A stretch of DNA of 64,000 nt from Ferrimonas senticii DSM 18821 (lineage in GTDB: Bacteria; Pseudomonadota; Gammaproteobacteria; Enterobacterales; Shewanellaceae), in NCBI RefSeq assembly GCF_000422665.1, contig NZ_AUGM01000017.1:32852-96851 (forward strand), read 5' to 3'. The translations under genes and the position numbers were made by a program. Within the stretch, counting starts at the first letter, position 1, and each line of letters opens with the position of its first letter. The notes under the pieces were generated by a model. The model did no database searches. It was not told where the DNA came from and saw nothing but the letters and a program-made list of their open reading frames with translations. Of the stretch, positions 1-8,553 are shown one piece after another.

Positions 1-148
1 GCAGTTGACCCTAGCGCCGAACAGCAAGCACTGGTTTAAAGCCCATCCACAAGGGGCGGTGTTGTCGGAGTTTTCTACTCACTCCAACGACGATACCGAT
101 CGCTTTACCGATCCGGCTGTTGACCGAGCCAGTCGAGTTAGCGCTTAA
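1..148 (+). CDS. D-lyxose isomerase-like protein, C-terminal fragment
   Basis: Only the last 48 codons are in the window, read in the frame starting at base 2 and ending with TAA at 146-148. The peptide has the cupin-type ending seen in D-lyxose ketol-isomerases (LAPNSKHWF, then GAVLSEFSTHS and a FTDPA motif near the end). That family interconverts D-lyxose and D-xylulose in the cytoplasm. The assignment fits the context: it converges on an operon encoding a xylulokinase, a polyol dehydrogenase and a sugar ABC transporter, so D-xylulose would be the shared intermediate. The 5' part lies outside the window. Identification rests on a short fragment, and another sugar-isomerase cupin is possible. 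Confidence 0.7.
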   Translation, partial: QLTLAPNSKHWFKAHPQGAVLSEFSTHSNDDTDRFTDPAVDRASRVSA

Positions 149-180
149 CGGGCTGACAAAACCCAATGGCCAGAGACAAA

Positions 181-205
181 CAAGCCGAGCGTTGAGCTCG
201 GCTTG
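181..205. terminator. hairpin between convergent genes
   Basis: A perfect 10-bp stem (CAAGCCGAGC / GCTCGGCTTG) with a GTTGA loop sits between the convergent isomerase fragment and the sugar ABC operon. The T-run is weak on both sides (TTTG on the minus strand), so it probably serves as a modest bidirectional terminator. Confidence 0.6.
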
Positions 206-245
206 GATTATGGGTTAGCGTCCTTGCTTTAAGTTGATTTACCGC

Positions 246-1247
246 TTACTTGCGCATTTCCAGCAGCTGATCAGCGTTGTCGTTGGTAACGATGGTCCAT
301 GGAATGTTGTAACGCTTGGATTGACCGTCGTTCCACTCCAACTCACCCGCGTATTGCTGCCACAGGCCAGAAGCCGGTTGGTATTCAGCACCAATTACAT
401 GGCGCAGTGCCACGTCGATAGAGCCCTGCATCTGGCCGTTAGCGTCTTGCAGGATAGAGGTCATCTGACCGGCTTTAACCGCGTGGATGGCGTCGGTAAC
501 GCCGTCGATGCCAGCAATCACGTAATCGTTAACGTTGCCACCGGTGCCTTCGATCGCTTCAATCGCGCCCAGTGCCATCTCATCGTTCTGACCGATGATC
601 CCAGCGATGCGACCTTGATGTTTCATCAGCCAGTTTTCCATCAGGGTCATGCCTTCGGCGCGAGACCAGTTAGCGGTCTTGCGCTCGATGATCTTAACCG
701 CACCTTCTGGACATTCGCCGATGGCCTGTTCGTTACCTTGGCCACGCTGGATCTCGCCAGAGCCGCCTTTTGGACCCTCCAAGATCACCACGTTGCCTTT
801 ACAGCCGATCTTATCCATCACGTATTTGGCTTCTAGGTAGCCGCCTTTAACGTCATCGGAAACCACTTCCGCGGTCATTTCGGTGGTGTTCAAACGGGCG
901 TTAGTAACAATCACTGGAATGCCAGCGTCGTTGGCCATGTCCACTACGTCGATGTTGGCATCAAAATCCATTGGGTTGATGATGATCGCATCGTGGTTGG
1001 TGCGAATAGCGGTTTCTGCTTGGTTGTTCTGTACCAGCGCGTCGTAACGGCCATCGTACATGGTGATTTTGACTTGACCGGATTTCACCATTGGGTGTTC
1101 GTAGGCGGCTTTTTCCATCAGCTGCACAAATTCGGCTTTCATGCCGTACATCAGTACGGCGATTTTGATGTCCTCTTTGGCAAACGCCGAGGCCGAGGAA
1201 AGTGCCATGGTGGTGCCGAGCAACGTTGCGATTAGGTTCTTTTTCAT
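246..1247 (-). CDS. sugar ABC transporter periplasmic substrate-binding protein
   Basis: 333 aa with a clear Sec signal peptide (KKNLIATLLGTTMALSS, cleavage near ASAFA-KE), so the mature protein is periplasmic. The rest matches the Peripla_BP_4 family of ribose/xylose/galactose-type binding proteins, with features such as IINPMDFDANIDVV, ILEGPKGG and GIIGQNDEMALGA. It is the last gene of the minus-strand operon, 23 bp behind the permease. That is unusual because binding-protein genes more often come first, where they are expressed most. The substrate is inferred from the neighbours: a pentose or pentitol entering at D-xylulose, such as D-lyxose, xylitol or D-arabitol. It cannot be read from the sequence. 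Confidence 0.9.
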   Translation of the reverse strand: MKKNLIATLLGTTMALSSASAFAKEDIKIAVLMYGMKAEFVQLMEKAAYEHPMVKSGQVKITMYDGRYDALVQNNQAETAIRTNHDAIIINPMDFDANIDVVDMANDAGIPVIVTNARLNTTEMTAEVVSDDVKGGYLEAKYVMDKIGCKGNVVILEGPKGGSGEIQRGQGNEQAIGECPEGAVKIIERKTANWSRAEGMTLMENWLMKHQGRIAGIIGQNDEMALGAIEAIEGTGGNVNDYVIAGIDGVTDAIHAVKAGQMTSILQDANGQMQGSIDVALRHVIGAEYQPASGLWQQYAGELEWNDGQSKRYNIPWTIVTNDNADQLLEMRK

Positions 1248-1270
1248 TTGCTTAAATAACCAAGTGGGGA

Positions 1271-2308
1271 TTAACGAGTCTGTTTACGAGATGGGTCAAG
1301 CATCACCGCGGCGACAATCAGTCCGCCTTTGATGATCTGTTGGTAGTAGGACTGCACGCCAAGCAGATCCAAACCGTTGTTCATGACGCCGATGATTAAG
1401 ATGCCAAACAGGGTGCCAGTTAGGGTGCCGAGGCCGCCGGCCATCGAGGTACCACCGATCACCACGGCCGCGATGGCGTCCAGTTCATAACCGAAACCGG
1501 CGCTAGTTTGCGCTGAGCCGGTGCGGGCAGTCAGGATCAGGCCTGCAATCGCCGCCAACACACCACAGAGGGTGTACACCGCCACTTTCACTTTATGGAC
1601 GTCGATGCCGGAGGTTTGCGCGGATTTTTCATTGCCGCCAACGGCAAAGACGTAACGGCCAAATACGGTTTTATTTAGCAGGAACCAGCAAGCGATAAAG
1701 ATCACCGCAAAGATCAGCACTGGGGTAGGAATGCCAAAGGTGTAGCTGTTGCCAATCGCCCGGAAACCACGGTCCAACGAGGACACTGGGTTGCCGTCGG
1801 TGGTCAGCATCGCCATACCGCGAGCAGCAGAGAGCATCCCCATGGTGACGATAAACGCCTGCAGGCGGAATTTAGAGATGATGTAGCCATTGATAAAACC
1901 ACACACGGCGCCAATCATGATGGCGATCATCAGTGGCAGCAAAATCGGCGAATCAAAGCCACCGATGGCCATATCGGCGGTATTGGTGACAAAGCGGGCG
2001 GCGACGATCCCCGCCAGTGCCAGCACCGAGCCGACCGATAGGTCAACCCCAGCGATGATGATCACAAAGGTCATGCCGATGGCCAAAATGCCGTTGATTG
2101 AGACCTGACGCAGCACCGACAGGAAATTGCTTTGGGTCAGGAAGTAGTTGCTGTCCCATAGGCCGGTGTAGATGCAGTATTCACCCAGCACGGCGATGAT
2201 GGCGCACAGCGCCAGAAACGCGAAGACGATGCCGTATTTGTGCAGCAGTGGGGCGATCTGAGTTGCAGGCAGGCGGCTGCGCATACCGGAAACAACAGTG
2301 GTAGTCAT
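1271..2308 (-). CDS. sugar ABC transporter permease (RbsC family)
   Basis: 345 aa, strongly hydrophobic with about eight to ten membrane segments. It belongs to the BPD_transp_2 permeases of the ribose/xylose type: GVDLSVGSVLALAGI in the first third and AVVIGGTSMAGGLGT in the last third are the typical RbsC-like signatures. It would form the inner-membrane channel with the ATPase encoded 10 bp upstream and receive sugar from the binding protein encoded just downstream. A single permease gene for a double-domain ATPase is usual for this class, the permease acting as a homodimer. Confidence 0.92.
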   Translation of the reverse strand: MTTTVVSGMRSRLPATQIAPLLHKYGIVFAFLALCAIIAVLGEYCIYTGLWDSNYFLTQSNFLSVLRQVSINGILAIGMTFVIIIAGVDLSVGSVLALAGIVAARFVTNTADMAIGGFDSPILLPLMIAIMIGAVCGFINGYIISKFRLQAFIVTMGMLSAARGMAMLTTDGNPVSSLDRGFRAIGNSYTFGIPTPVLIFAVIFIACWFLLNKTVFGRYVFAVGGNEKSAQTSGIDVHKVKVAVYTLCGVLAAIAGLILTARTGSAQTSAGFGYELDAIAAVVIGGTSMAGGLGTLTGTLFGILIIGVMNNGLDLLGVQSYYQQIIKGGLIVAAVMLDPSRKQTR

Positions 2309-2318
2309 GGTAAAAATC

Positions 2319-3809
2319 CTAAGAAGCGAGGCTTAAAAGCAGTTGTTGGCTGGCGTCAGCGCGGCTGACTTCGCTGACGAGTTGGCCATTTTTAAAGACC
2401 AGTACGCGGTCACTCATGCCGATGATTTCCGGCAGTTCCGACGACACCATGATGATCCCTTTGCCCGCTTGTGCCTGTTCTGACATGTAGCGGTAGATCT
2501 CTTTTTTGGCGCCGACGTCGATACCACGGGTCGGTTCATCCAGCATCAGCAGCTCTGGGTTGGTCAGCGACCAGCGTCCCAGTACCACCTTTTGTTGGTT
2601 ACCGCCGGAAAGGTTCTTGACCAGCTGTTTTTTGTTGGGGGTTTTGACGCGGAACAGATCGATCATCTCGCGGATGCGCTGACGTTCCTGTTGCTTGTTC
2701 ACCACGTAGCCATTGGCGACATCGCCCAGCGACGAGATTGAGATGTTGTCGCCCACCGAGCTGCTTAGCACCAAACCGGTGTGCTTACGGTCTTCGGTGA
2801 CGTATGCCATACCGGCTTTAATCGCACTGCGTGGTTTATGTTTGGCGCGGTTAAACGACTGACCCTGCAGTTCAATATCGCCGGAGTCATAGTCATCTAC
2901 GCCGAATAGTGCGTTCAGTACCTCAGAGCGGCCAGAGCCAACCAGACCGTAGATCCCCAAAATTTCGCCGCGATGCACCTCAAACGAGATGTCGCTGAAT
3001 TTGGCCGAGCTAAGCTGGTTAACCTTGAGCAGCACATCGTTGGTAGGTTGATTGAACTTGGCAAACTCTTCATCGATTTGGCCACCGATGATCTGCTCAA
3101 TCAACTCTTCACGGTTGATGTCGGCAATCTCACCCTCTTGGATGTAGGTGCCGTCACGAAACACCGTGTAGTGGCTGCAAACGTCGAAGATTTCCGACAG
3201 ACGGTGGGATACGTAAACGATCCCTTTGCCTTTCGCCGCCAGTGACTTAATCACTTTCAGCAGCTTTTTCGAGTCCTCTTCGCCGATGGCTGAGGTTGGC
3301 TCATCCATAAACACGATGTTGGCGTTGGCGTGCGACAGCGCCTTGGCTATCTCCACCAACTGCTGCTGGGCAACACTCAAACGATGGATTTTGGCGTTGA
3401 CTGGGATCTCAAACTCAAGCTCATCCAGCAGCGTCTGCGCTTGCTGATTCAACTGCTTAAAGTCGACTATGCCAAAGCGGTTGCGCGGCTCTTGGCCAAG
3501 ATAGATGTTTTCCGCCACCGACAGATTCGGCACCAAGCTGAGCTCTTGCTGGACGATGGTAATGCCCGCATCCAGTGCCTCTTTGGCGTTGGCAAAGTGT
3601 TGCTGCTTGCCATTAACGCAGATGCTGCCAGAGTCTGGCTGTAAGAAGCCCATGACGATGCTCATAAAGGTGCTTTTGCCGGCGCCATTGCCGCCACACA
3701 GGGCGTGAATTTGGCCAGCTTCTAAAGTGAAGTTGACGTTTTTTAGCGCCTGCACTTCACCAAAGGATTTTTTCACCGACGAGACGGCTAACAACGGGGC
3801 GCGGCTCAT
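2319..3809 (-). CDS. sugar ABC transporter ATP-binding protein (RbsA/XylG type)
   Basis: 496 aa with two fused ABC domains. The first has Walker A GGNGAGKST, a signature near LSVAQQQLVEIAKAL and Walker B IVFMDEPTS. The second has a degenerate P-loop (GLVGSGRSEVL), signature LSGGNQQKVVLG and Walker B LLMLDEPTRG. This tandem layout with a weak second P-loop is standard for monosaccharide ABC importers (CUT2). The start codon overlaps the xylulokinase stop (ATGA), so the two are translationally coupled, and the permease follows after 10 bp. It powers uptake of the sugar or sugar alcohol used by the operon. Confidence 0.93.
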   Translation of the reverse strand: MSRAPLLAVSSVKKSFGEVQALKNVNFTLEAGQIHALCGGNGAGKSTFMSIVMGFLQPDSGSICVNGKQQHFANAKEALDAGITIVQQELSLVPNLSVAENIYLGQEPRNRFGIVDFKQLNQQAQTLLDELEFEIPVNAKIHRLSVAQQQLVEIAKALSHANANIVFMDEPTSAIGEEDSKKLLKVIKSLAAKGKGIVYVSHRLSEIFDVCSHYTVFRDGTYIQEGEIADINREELIEQIIGGQIDEEFAKFNQPTNDVLLKVNQLSSAKFSDISFEVHRGEILGIYGLVGSGRSEVLNALFGVDDYDSGDIELQGQSFNRAKHKPRSAIKAGMAYVTEDRKHTGLVLSSSVGDNISISSLGDVANGYVVNKQQERQRIREMIDLFRVKTPNKKQLVKNLSGGNQQKVVLGRWSLTNPELLMLDEPTRGIDVGAKKEIYRYMSEQAQAGKGIIMVSSELPEIIGMSDRVLVFKNGQLVSEVSRADASQQLLLSLAS

Positions 3810-5299
3810 GCGTTCACCTGCTGTGGGTATTGGGCGGAGAGGGTGGTTAGGTAGCGCTGATAGGCCTGCTGGTATTGGGCAACATGCGCCGCAATAGGGG
3901 CGGTGGCGGTGCTGGCATCCAAGGCCACAAGCGCATCAACGATGTCAGTATCGATGGTGTTACCCAGCGCCCAACAGGCTTGGATCACCCCACCTAAGGC
4001 CGCCGCTTCGCCAATCACTGGGCAGATCACCTCGCAGTTCATCACATCGGCGATCATCTGCCGCCACAGCGGCGATTTTGCGCCGCCGCCAATCAAGCGG
4101 ATTTGATTCACTTCGATGCCCGCGTCGCGCAGCAGTTCAACGCCGTAACGCAGGCCGTAGCTGGCACCTTCAACCACCGCTCGAACCAGATTGTCGCGGT
4201 TAAAGTTGGCTGCATCTAAGCCATGGATAGAGCCGGTACCTTGTGGCAGTGCTGGTACCCGCTCGCCGTTGAAAAACGGCAGTAAGGTGATGTTGCCAGC
4301 GCCGATTGGACTGTTGGCCAGCGCCTGATTGAACTCGGCCAAATCCATCTGCAGCAGGTTTTGCACCAAACTGCTGGCGGAGGTGACGTTCATGGTGCAG
4401 ATCAGCGGCATCCAACCGTCGGAACTGGCGCAGAAGTTGGCGATGCTTGGGTGGTTTAGCGCCACTGGCTGATCCGAGTAGGTGTAGATGGTGCCGGAGG
4501 TGCCAAGGGACATGGTAACGATACCATTTTTGACGTTACCGGTGCCGATGGCGCCCATCATGTTGTCACCGCCGCCAACGGAGACAATGACGTTGTCATT
4601 CAGACCCAGCAGTTCCTTGGCGTGACCGCGGACAATACCGGCGCGCTGGGCGGCGGATCGCAATGGCGGCAGGGCGTTAAATAGCTGGCCGCTCGGATCG
4701 ATCAGATCGCATACCCGCTGATCCCAGCAGCGCTTACGAACATCAAACAGACCGGTGCCGGAGGCGTCGCCGTATTCGGCGCAGTATTCCCCAGTCAGCC
4801 AGAAGTTGAGGTAATCGTGCGGCAGCAGCACTTGGGCAATTTGGGCAAACTGCTCAGGATGTTGCTGCTTCAACCACAGCAGTTTTGAGGCGGTGTAGCC
4901 GGTTTCGATGCGAAGACCTAACTGGTCGATGCAGCTCTGCTCGCCGCCGAGTAGCGCCAGCAGTTCGGCATTTTGTGGGGCGGTTTCGGTATCACACCAC
5001 AGTTTCGCAGGGCGAATAACCTCGCCGTTGCTGTCCAGTACCACCAGACCGTGTTGCTGACCGGAGATCCCGATCGCAGTCACCTGCTCGGCGTCGATGC
5101 CGGCCTGCGCCAGCGCTTGGGTAAAGGCGCTGACTAAGGCATCGATCCACCACTGCGGTTGTTGCTCGCGACGGCCATTGCTGTCAGAGATAAGCTCATG
5201 GCTGGCCGCGGCTTCCGCCAGTACCGTAGCACTGGCGGTGTCGACCAAGATCACTTTGGTTGCTTGAGTGCCGCAATCGACACCGGCGACGATCCGCAT
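3806..5299 (-). CDS. xylB: xylulokinase (FGGY family)
   Basis: 497 aa, the usual length of xylulokinase. It shows the N-terminal phosphate-binding segment GVDCGTQATKVILVD, the sugar-contact region GISGQQHGLVVLD, the FGGY_C signatures MSLGTSGTIYTY and the later IRLIGGGAKSPLWRQ. It phosphorylates D-xylulose to D-xylulose 5-phosphate in the cytoplasm, feeding the pentose phosphate pathway. It lies 3 bp after the polyol dehydrogenase, which can supply D-xylulose, and overlaps the ABC ATPase gene by 4 bp. FGGY kinases vary in substrate, and the choice of xylulose leans on both the sequence and the neighbouring isomerase and dehydrogenase. Confidence 0.88.
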   Translation of the reverse strand: MRIVAGVDCGTQATKVILVDTASATVLAEAAASHELISDSNGRREQQPQWWIDALVSAFTQALAQAGIDAEQVTAIGISGQQHGLVVLDSNGEVIRPAKLWCDTETAPQNAELLALLGGEQSCIDQLGLRIETGYTASKLLWLKQQHPEQFAQIAQVLLPHDYLNFWLTGEYCAEYGDASGTGLFDVRKRCWDQRVCDLIDPSGQLFNALPPLRSAAQRAGIVRGHAKELLGLNDNVIVSVGGGDNMMGAIGTGNVKNGIVTMSLGTSGTIYTYSDQPVALNHPSIANFCASSDGWMPLICTMNVTSASSLVQNLLQMDLAEFNQALANSPIGAGNITLLPFFNGERVPALPQGTGSIHGLDAANFNRDNLVRAVVEGASYGLRYGVELLRDAGIEVNQIRLIGGGAKSPLWRQMIADVMNCEVICPVIGEAAALGGVIQACWALGNTIDTDIVDALVALDASTATAPIAAHVAQYQQAYQRYLTTLSAQYPQQVNA

Positions 5300-5302
5300 C
5301 GA

Positions 5303-6337
5303 TTACTCCATCTCAATCATGATTTTAACGTCGGACGGATTGGCCTCAAGGGCACGATCGTAGGCCGCCAACGCATCGTCAAACTTAAAGGTCTGGCTGA
5401 TCAGAGGTTTAACATCCAACTTGCCGGACGCGATCAAGTTGATGGTCTTCGGGTACATGTTGGCGTAGCGGAAGATGGTCTTAAAGGTGATCTCTTTGAC
5501 TTGGGCGGCGACGATATCGAATTTCACCGGCGCCACTGGCATGCCAACCAATACCACGGTGCTGTTGGCGGCGGCATTGGCGCAGATGTTGGTGATCACC
5601 GCTTCTACGCCACAGCATTCAAACACCACGTTGGCGCCACGACCGCCGGTTTTCTCAGCGACGATAGCGGCCACGTCTTCACGCAGGCTGTTAACGGCGG
5701 TAATGCCAGCGTAGGCGTTAACGGTTGCCAGTTTCTCATCAACCACATCAACCACGATCACCTCCGCACAGCCACCGGCCAATGCTGCTAGGGCGCACAT
5801 TACGCCGATGGTGCCAGCGCCATAGACTAAGCCGATATCGCCAGGTTTGATGTTGGCTTTGGCGGCGGCTTGCATGCCAATTGCCAATGGCTCAACCATG
5901 GCGCCCTCGGCGTAGCTCATGTGGGCCGGGATCTTAAAGGTAAAGGCGGCAGGGTGTACCACGTATTCGCAGCAGCAACCGTCGTACGGTGGGGTGGCCC
6001 AGAACTGCACTGCCGGATCGAGGTTGTAGATCCCCTCCATCACCTCTGGTGAGGATGGATTTGGAATGCCCGGCTCCATGCAGACGCGATCGCCAACGCT
6101 TAGGTGTTGAACGTTGCTGCCGACGGCAGTCACGATACCGGCGGCCTCATGGCCAAGGATCATTGGCTGCTCTACCACAAAGTGGCCGATGCGACCGTGG
6201 GTTAGGTAGTGCACGTCAGAGCCACAAATGCCGACCGCTTGGATCTTAATCTGGACATCATTAGCCCCCACTTCGGTTGGGGCGGCCACCTGTTTTAGTG
6301 CCAATTGGTTGACCTGTTCCAGTACCAGCGCTTTCAT
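5303..6337 (-). CDS. zinc-dependent polyol (xylitol/sorbitol-type) dehydrogenase
   Basis: 344 aa from ATG at 6337, chosen because an AGAGGA ribosome site lies just upstream. An in-frame start six codons earlier would swallow that site. It is a medium-chain dehydrogenase: catalytic zinc region [21 protein letters not shown], the CMEPGIPN and ATPPYDGCC segments typical of sorbitol/xylitol dehydrogenases, and a Rossmann motif [12 protein letters not shown]. It should oxidise a pentitol such as xylitol or D-arabitol to D-xylulose with NAD+. It is the first gene of the operon, with a candidate operator 24 bp upstream of the start. The exact polyol cannot be told from sequence. Confidence 0.87.
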   Translation of the reverse strand: MKALVLEQVNQLALKQVAAPTEVGANDVQIKIQAVGICGSDVHYLTHGRIGHFVVEQPMILGHEAAGIVTAVGSNVQHLSVGDRVCMEPGIPNPSSPEVMEGIYNLDPAVQFWATPPYDGCCCEYVVHPAAFTFKIPAHMSYAEGAMVEPLAIGMQAAAKANIKPGDIGLVYGAGTIGVMCALAALAGGCAEVIVVDVVDEKLATVNAYAGITAVNSLREDVAAIVAEKTGGRGANVVFECCGVEAVITNICANAAANSTVVLVGMPVAPVKFDIVAAQVKEITFKTIFRYANMYPKTINLIASGKLDVKPLISQTFKFDDALAAYDRALEANPSDVKIMIEME

Positions 6338-6646
6338 CGGATGATCCTCTTGCACGATTTAATGTTATCGTTGTCATTAACAGTTTTTCACATGGTACTG
6401 ATTTGGATGGCGGCGGTTTGTGATCTTTTGCGCACTTTTACCGGTTGCTGCGAATAAAACCGCCAAGAACGCTGTTGTGTTGCGTGAGAGTTGCAGGAAT
6501 GAGGTGTGAAATGGCGTTTGGTTATGACATCGCTATCACTTTGTCGCTGTTATCTTTTCAAAATAGCTGTTAGAAACAACCATAATGCGCATACACTGGC
6601 GGCGATCCGCTGCCGCACGCGTGCAGCCCTGAGTGCAATCAAAGCG
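6338..6646. promoter_or_regulatory. divergent promoter region of the polyol operon and its LacI-type regulator
   Basis: This 309-bp gap separates the divergent operon and regulator and holds no convincing gene. At 6361-6378 an imperfect palindrome (AATGTTATCG-TTGTCATT, matching outer arms AATG/CATT around a central CG) has the look of operators bound by GntR/IdnR-like members of the LacI family. It lies 24 bp upstream of the dehydrogenase start, a good position for repression. A possible -10 for the regulator is CATAAT at 6581-6586, without a good -35. These assignments are inference from position and symmetry. Confidence 0.5.
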
Positions 6647-7639
6647 ATGACAAAGAAAGTAAAACTGGCGGATATCGCCAAGCTGGCCAATGTATCCGCC
6701 ATCACCGTTAGTCGGGCGTTGTCGACGCCTGACAAGGTCAAACCGGAGACCTGCGATAAGATCCAGCGGATTGCCGCCGAACTGGGCTACATTCCCAATT
6801 TGATGGCAAAGGGATTAAAAGCGCGCTCGAAAACCATTGGCGTTATCGTGCCGACCATCATCAACCCGTTTTTTGCCAATGCGCTGAAGTCGATCATTCG
6901 CAGCGCCAGCAAGACCGGTTATACCTGCCTGTTCTTTAGCTCTGACGAATCAGCGGCGATGGAGCAAAACGCGGTTAATACGCTGATCAGCTACAACGTT
7001 GATGGCATCATCATTGCCGTGATCTCTGAAGATGAGGATTACCGACCAAGCTATTTTGCGACCTTAGCCAAGCTTAATATTCCGGTGGTGCTGCTGGATC
7101 GTCAAATTGAGGCACCACACAGCGGTGGGGTCTACCTCGATAACGTCGACTCGGGCTACAAGCTTGGCAAAACGGTAGCAAAGGGGCGGCATCAACGGAT
7201 TTTGTTGGTCTCAGGCTCAGCCAATTCGAAGGTGGCTAATAGCCGTCTGGCGGGGATCAAGATGGCGCTGGAAGAGTGCGCCAGTGGTGCTCAGTTAGAT
7301 ATCATTAAAGCCGACTTTAACAGTGCCTTAGCGCAGCAACTGACTGCCGAATATTTGTTGGGTAATCAGCCTGATGCGGTTATTGGCTTGAATAACCAGA
7401 TCACACTTGGCGCACTTGAAGCCTGCGTTCAGCATGGGCTTAGACCGGATCAGGATGTGGCGTTTTACAGCATTGATGAGATCGCCACCGCTAAACACTT
7501 TGGGGTTACCATTCCCTGCATCAAGCACGATGTCGAAGAGTTTGGTTATCACGCGGTGACCCAGTTAATTCGTACCATCGAATCCGATAACAGTGAAAAG
7601 CACGCCGAGATCATTATTCGCGGCGTGGTCATGGCTTAG
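6647..7639 (+). CDS. LacI-family transcriptional regulator
   Basis: 330 aa from ATG at 6647. Longer in-frame starts exist upstream, but the LacI helix-turn-helix starts immediately here (VKLADIAKLANVSAITVSRAL), the normal N-terminus. The DNA-binding headpiece and hinge are followed by a periplasmic-binding-like effector domain (IGVIVPTIINPFFA, VDGIIIAV, VVLLDRQIE). It is transcribed divergently from the pentitol operon and very likely represses it until the sugar, or an intermediate such as D-xylulose, is present. The similarity to GntR-type regulators (VPTIINPFFA, N-terminal KKVKLADIA) fits the palindrome seen in the shared promoter. Confidence 0.9.
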   Translation: MTKKVKLADIAKLANVSAITVSRALSTPDKVKPETCDKIQRIAAELGYIPNLMAKGLKARSKTIGVIVPTIINPFFANALKSIIRSASKTGYTCLFFSSDESAAMEQNAVNTLISYNVDGIIIAVISEDEDYRPSYFATLAKLNIPVVLLDRQIEAPHSGGVYLDNVDSGYKLGKTVAKGRHQRILLVSGSANSKVANSRLAGIKMALEECASGAQLDIIKADFNSALAQQLTAEYLLGNQPDAVIGLNNQITLGALEACVQHGLRPDQDVAFYSIDEIATAKHFGVTIPCIKHDVEEFGYHAVTQLIRTIESDNSEKHAEIIIRGVVMA

Positions 7640-7674
7640 CCTGATAGCCTGCGGGCAAGATCCGTGCATAGCCG

Positions 7675-8451
7675 CTAGCGGACACCCTGTGACTTTAACA
7701 TCTCAATGATGGTGGCCGCCGCCTGATAACCGGGGATGGCGCTGCCGTTGGAAAGATAGATAAATGGCGTGCCGCGTAGACCGATGGCTTCGGTGGCGAC
7801 AATGCCGCGATGTAACACCTCTAAACAGGCTTGCGGGTAGTTGGCTTGCTGATATTTATCGCCGGCACTGCCTTTTTTAATCTCATCCATGGCGGCGCTT
7901 GGATCGGCAGCACACATAATTTGTTTAACTAATTCGTAGCCTTGTTCACCTTCGACCATGCCGCTGCGAGGGTAGGGGATATATTTCACCTCGATTTGGC
8001 TATCTAGGTATTGCTGCAATTCGCTATGTAATTTGCGGCAGTAGCCGCAGGTCGGATCGCTAAAGACATAGACGGTACCGATCTTGTCACCGTTAGGGCT
8101 GTAGCTAACAAAGTTTTCTGGCGCGAGCATCGCGATCACCTTTTTAGCGTGGTCGGCCTGCCGGGAAAGTCGATATTGCTCGCTCAGATTGACCATCTGT
8201 TCCAAGTTGTAGAGATCACCTATCAGCGCGTCGACGCCATTTTCATGAACGATCAGCGGTTGACCATCAATGCTGACTTCATAAAAACCAGCCAAAGTGG
8301 CGGCGGGCAGTGGCCTAATCACCTGAATGTCGGCATTAGCGAAGCGGCCATCGGCGACCTTTTTTAAATTGGCAATCAGGGTGTCGCTGGTGGTCGCGCC
8401 AAGCAGAGGCATTGAACAACTTAATAGTGTCGCGAGTAACGTCCGTTTCAT
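7675..8451 (-). CDS. DsbC/DsbG-like thiol:disulfide interchange protein
   Basis: 258 aa from ATG at 8451; an AGGG ribosome site about 10 bases upstream favours this start over one three codons earlier. A signal peptide (KRTLLATLLSCSMPLLG) leads to the periplasm. The N-terminal dimerisation region is followed by a thioredoxin fold with the active site CGYC at about residues 135-138 and the cis-proline loop RGTPFIY near the C-terminus. DsbC-type proteins isomerise wrong disulfides in exported proteins and are kept reduced by DsbD. It stands alone, converging with the LacI regulator. A third cysteine pair, C-A-A and Q-A-C near residues 185-210, resembles the structural disulfide of DsbC. Confidence 0.88.
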   Translation of the reverse strand: MKRTLLATLLSCSMPLLGATTSDTLIANLKKVADGRFANADIQVIRPLPAATLAGFYEVSIDGQPLIVHENGVDALIGDLYNLEQMVNLSEQYRLSRQADHAKKVIAMLAPENFVSYSPNGDKIGTVYVFSDPTCGYCRKLHSELQQYLDSQIEVKYIPYPRSGMVEGEQGYELVKQIMCAADPSAAMDEIKKGSAGDKYQQANYPQACLEVLHRGIVATEAIGLRGTPFIYLSNGSAIPGYQAAATIIEMLKSQGVR

Positions 8452-8553
8452 GGTTATCATCCCTATCCATTGGTTGGCTTAAGCTTTTCATGCCGTAAGT
8501 GGATTAGCAACGTATCAGCAATTAACGGCAGTGCGGCGAGCTGTCAATTTGGC

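Noticed and set aside
234..836. 200-codon plus-strand frame
   Set aside because: Antisense to the sugar-binding protein, which has a signal peptide and full family match.
6506..6646. 47-codon N-terminal extension of the LacI regulator
   Set aside because: The DNA-binding headpiece begins right after ATG 6647; the extension covers the divergent promoter.
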